A model generated the notes under the pieces. It was given only the letters and a program-made list of their open reading frames with translations, did no database searches and was not told the DNA's origin. Shown in pieces: positions 5,158 through 5,691 of a stretch of 5,691 bases of DNA (the stretch's first letter is position 1; every line of letters begins with the position of its first letter). The position numbers and the translations under genes were made by a program. The DNA comes from Myxococcales bacterium (GTDB lineage Bacteria > Myxococcota_A > UBA9160 > SMWR01): the NCBI GenBank assembly GCA_022572485.1, contig JACZVU010000170.1:1-5691 (forward strand), written 5' to 3'.

Positions 5158-5691
5158 GAAAATGTGAACGCCCTCGGCTGGTTAGGTCGGGGGCGTTTTC
5201 GGTATCAGGGCCTTCGCTCAAGAGAGGGGCCGTATAGGGCCGTTTGGGTGCTGACGGCGTACTGAAATCAGCGAAACTTAGGTCTGTCTCTTCGTCTTGC
5301 ATCGAGTGCGCGTACGTTTTCAGCGTCAGCATCGGCGAGGAGTGGCCAAGCTGATCTGCAACCCACCGTACTGACTTTCCCGATGCAAGCGCCATGCTCG
5401 CCCACGTGTGACGGGTGCAGTGGAGCTTGAGGGGGCGGACGCCCGCCTTCTGGGCGCGACGGCGTAAACGCCGCCATGTGCGCTCAATGTTGTTCTCGTC
5501 CAGGGGGCGGCCGGTCTCCGCCGGGATTATCCACTCAGGAACCTCCGGCCATCCTCGGCTCAACATTTCTCTACGTCGCTCGGCCAGGAGATCGAGAAGG
5601 AGTGAACCAAGGCCTGGTGTGAGCACGACGTAGCGGCCCTTGCCGTTTTTCGGGCTTGTGATCTGTCCTTTCACGTAGGCCCGCCGTACAT
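5093..5691 (-). CDS. Tyrosine recombinase (integrase), catalytic C-terminal part; gene continues past the right edge
   Basis: The frame is open to the window edge, so the GTG at 5672-5674 is not the real start and about 198 residues are visible. They cover most of the catalytic domain. From the edge there is the beta-hairpin lysine region ITSPKNGKGRYVVL, then LHCTRHTWAS with the H-x-x-R pair, QLGHSS with the second His, and the nucleophile in TLKTYAH (Tyr codon 5312-5314). The first catalytic Arg and the DNA-binding arm domain lie off-window. Such enzymes cut and rejoin DNA through a covalent phosphotyrosine bond to integrate and excise phages or genomic islands. The last 20 residues, ending LATWRSTN, are encoded antisense to tRNA-Gly, and the TGA at 5093-5095 lies in the tRNA D arm. 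The gene converges on the tRNA, the usual layout of an island anchored in a tRNA 3' end. Catalytic residues in the visible part are intact, so the enzyme may be active. Confidence 0.93.
   Translation of the reverse strand, partial: VRRAYVKGQITSPKNGKGRYVVLTPGLGSLLLDLLAERRREMLSRGWPEVPEWIIPAETGRPLDENNIERTWRRLRRRAQKAGVRPLKLHCTRHTWASMALASGKSVRWVADQLGHSSPMLTLKTYAHSMQDEETDLSFADFSTPSAPKRPYTAPLLSEGPDTENAPDLTSRGRSHFLEHETGLEPATPTLATWRSTN
5115..5157. other. Inferred attachment site within the 3' half of tRNA-Gly
   Basis: Tyrosine integrases of genomic islands commonly recombine at a core within the anticodon-to-3'-end part of a tRNA gene, leaving an intact tRNA beside the integrase gene. That geometry is present here: the tRNA is complete and the integrase lies just downstream of its 3' end. 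The second att copy is not in the window, so the core cannot be delimited. The range given is the anticodon to CCA. Confidence 0.4.
5167..5199 (+). terminator. Intrinsic terminator after tRNA-Gly
   Basis: AACGCCCTCGGC (5167-5178) pairs with GTCGGGGGCGTT (5186-5197) over 12 positions, including two G-U pairs, around the 7-nt loop TGGTTAG. A TTTT run covers 5196-5199. It begins 10 nt after the CCA and would end the tRNA transcript. The same bases lie inside the reading frame of the integrase on the opposite strand. Confidence 0.75.

Noticed and set aside
5672..5674. GTG as the integrase start
   Set aside because: The frame stays open to the window edge with typical integrase sequence (RRAYVKG), and essential upstream domains are missing, so the gene continues beyond the window.
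1..5691. CRISPR array, rRNA or complete insertion sequence
   Set aside because: No regularly spaced short repeats, no rRNA-like segments, and no transposase with terminal inverted repeats were seen.

Overview
This window looks like bacterial chromosome from a high-GC Gram-negative. Codon third positions are mostly G or C, and the tRNA encodes its own CCA end. Membrane-fused spermidine-synthase-like proteins next to a nucleotide-sugar dehydrogenase would fit an environmental proteobacterium, Myxococcota or a related lineage, but that taxonomic guess is weak. The window is an accessory or junction region, with two separate signs of DNA insertion meeting at one tRNA gene.

Layout, left to right. 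(1) Positions 3-212 hold the last 69 codons of a nucleotide-sugar dehydrogenase, probably of the UDP-N-acetylhexosamine type. (2) The end of that gene and 40 bp beyond it (107-252) recur about 4.8 kb to the right (4899-5043) as a near-identical direct repeat. (3) Between the copies lie a minus-strand, 5'-truncated PDZ-domain gene remnant (348-821) and a tight two-gene plus-strand operon (912-2510 and 2510-4648). The operon encodes two different membrane-embedded spermidine-synthase-like proteins and is followed by a gene-poor stretch. That stretch has a hairpin and a possible frameshifted small gene. (4) To the right of the second repeat copy are a tRNA-Gly(GCC) promoter, the tRNA gene and its terminator. 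(5) A minus-strand tyrosine recombinase runs off the right edge; its last 20 residues are encoded antisense to the tRNA.

Interpretation. The two operon proteins are probably made together, since stop and start codons overlap as TGATG. They could act as a membrane enzyme pair that binds S-adenosylmethionine or its decarboxylated form. Both depart from the canonical aminopropyltransferase motifs, and the second more strongly, so the substrate is unknown. The repeat ends exactly at the last base of the tRNA promoter's -35 box. This implies that the dehydrogenase 3' end and the tRNA-Gly were once adjacent, and that the 253-4898 segment arrived together with a second copy of the gene tail. The integrase on the other side of the tRNA marks a second element, one that uses the tRNA-Gly 3' end as its attachment site. 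The locus therefore appears to be an integration hot spot. No CRISPR array, rRNA or complete insertion sequence was seen.
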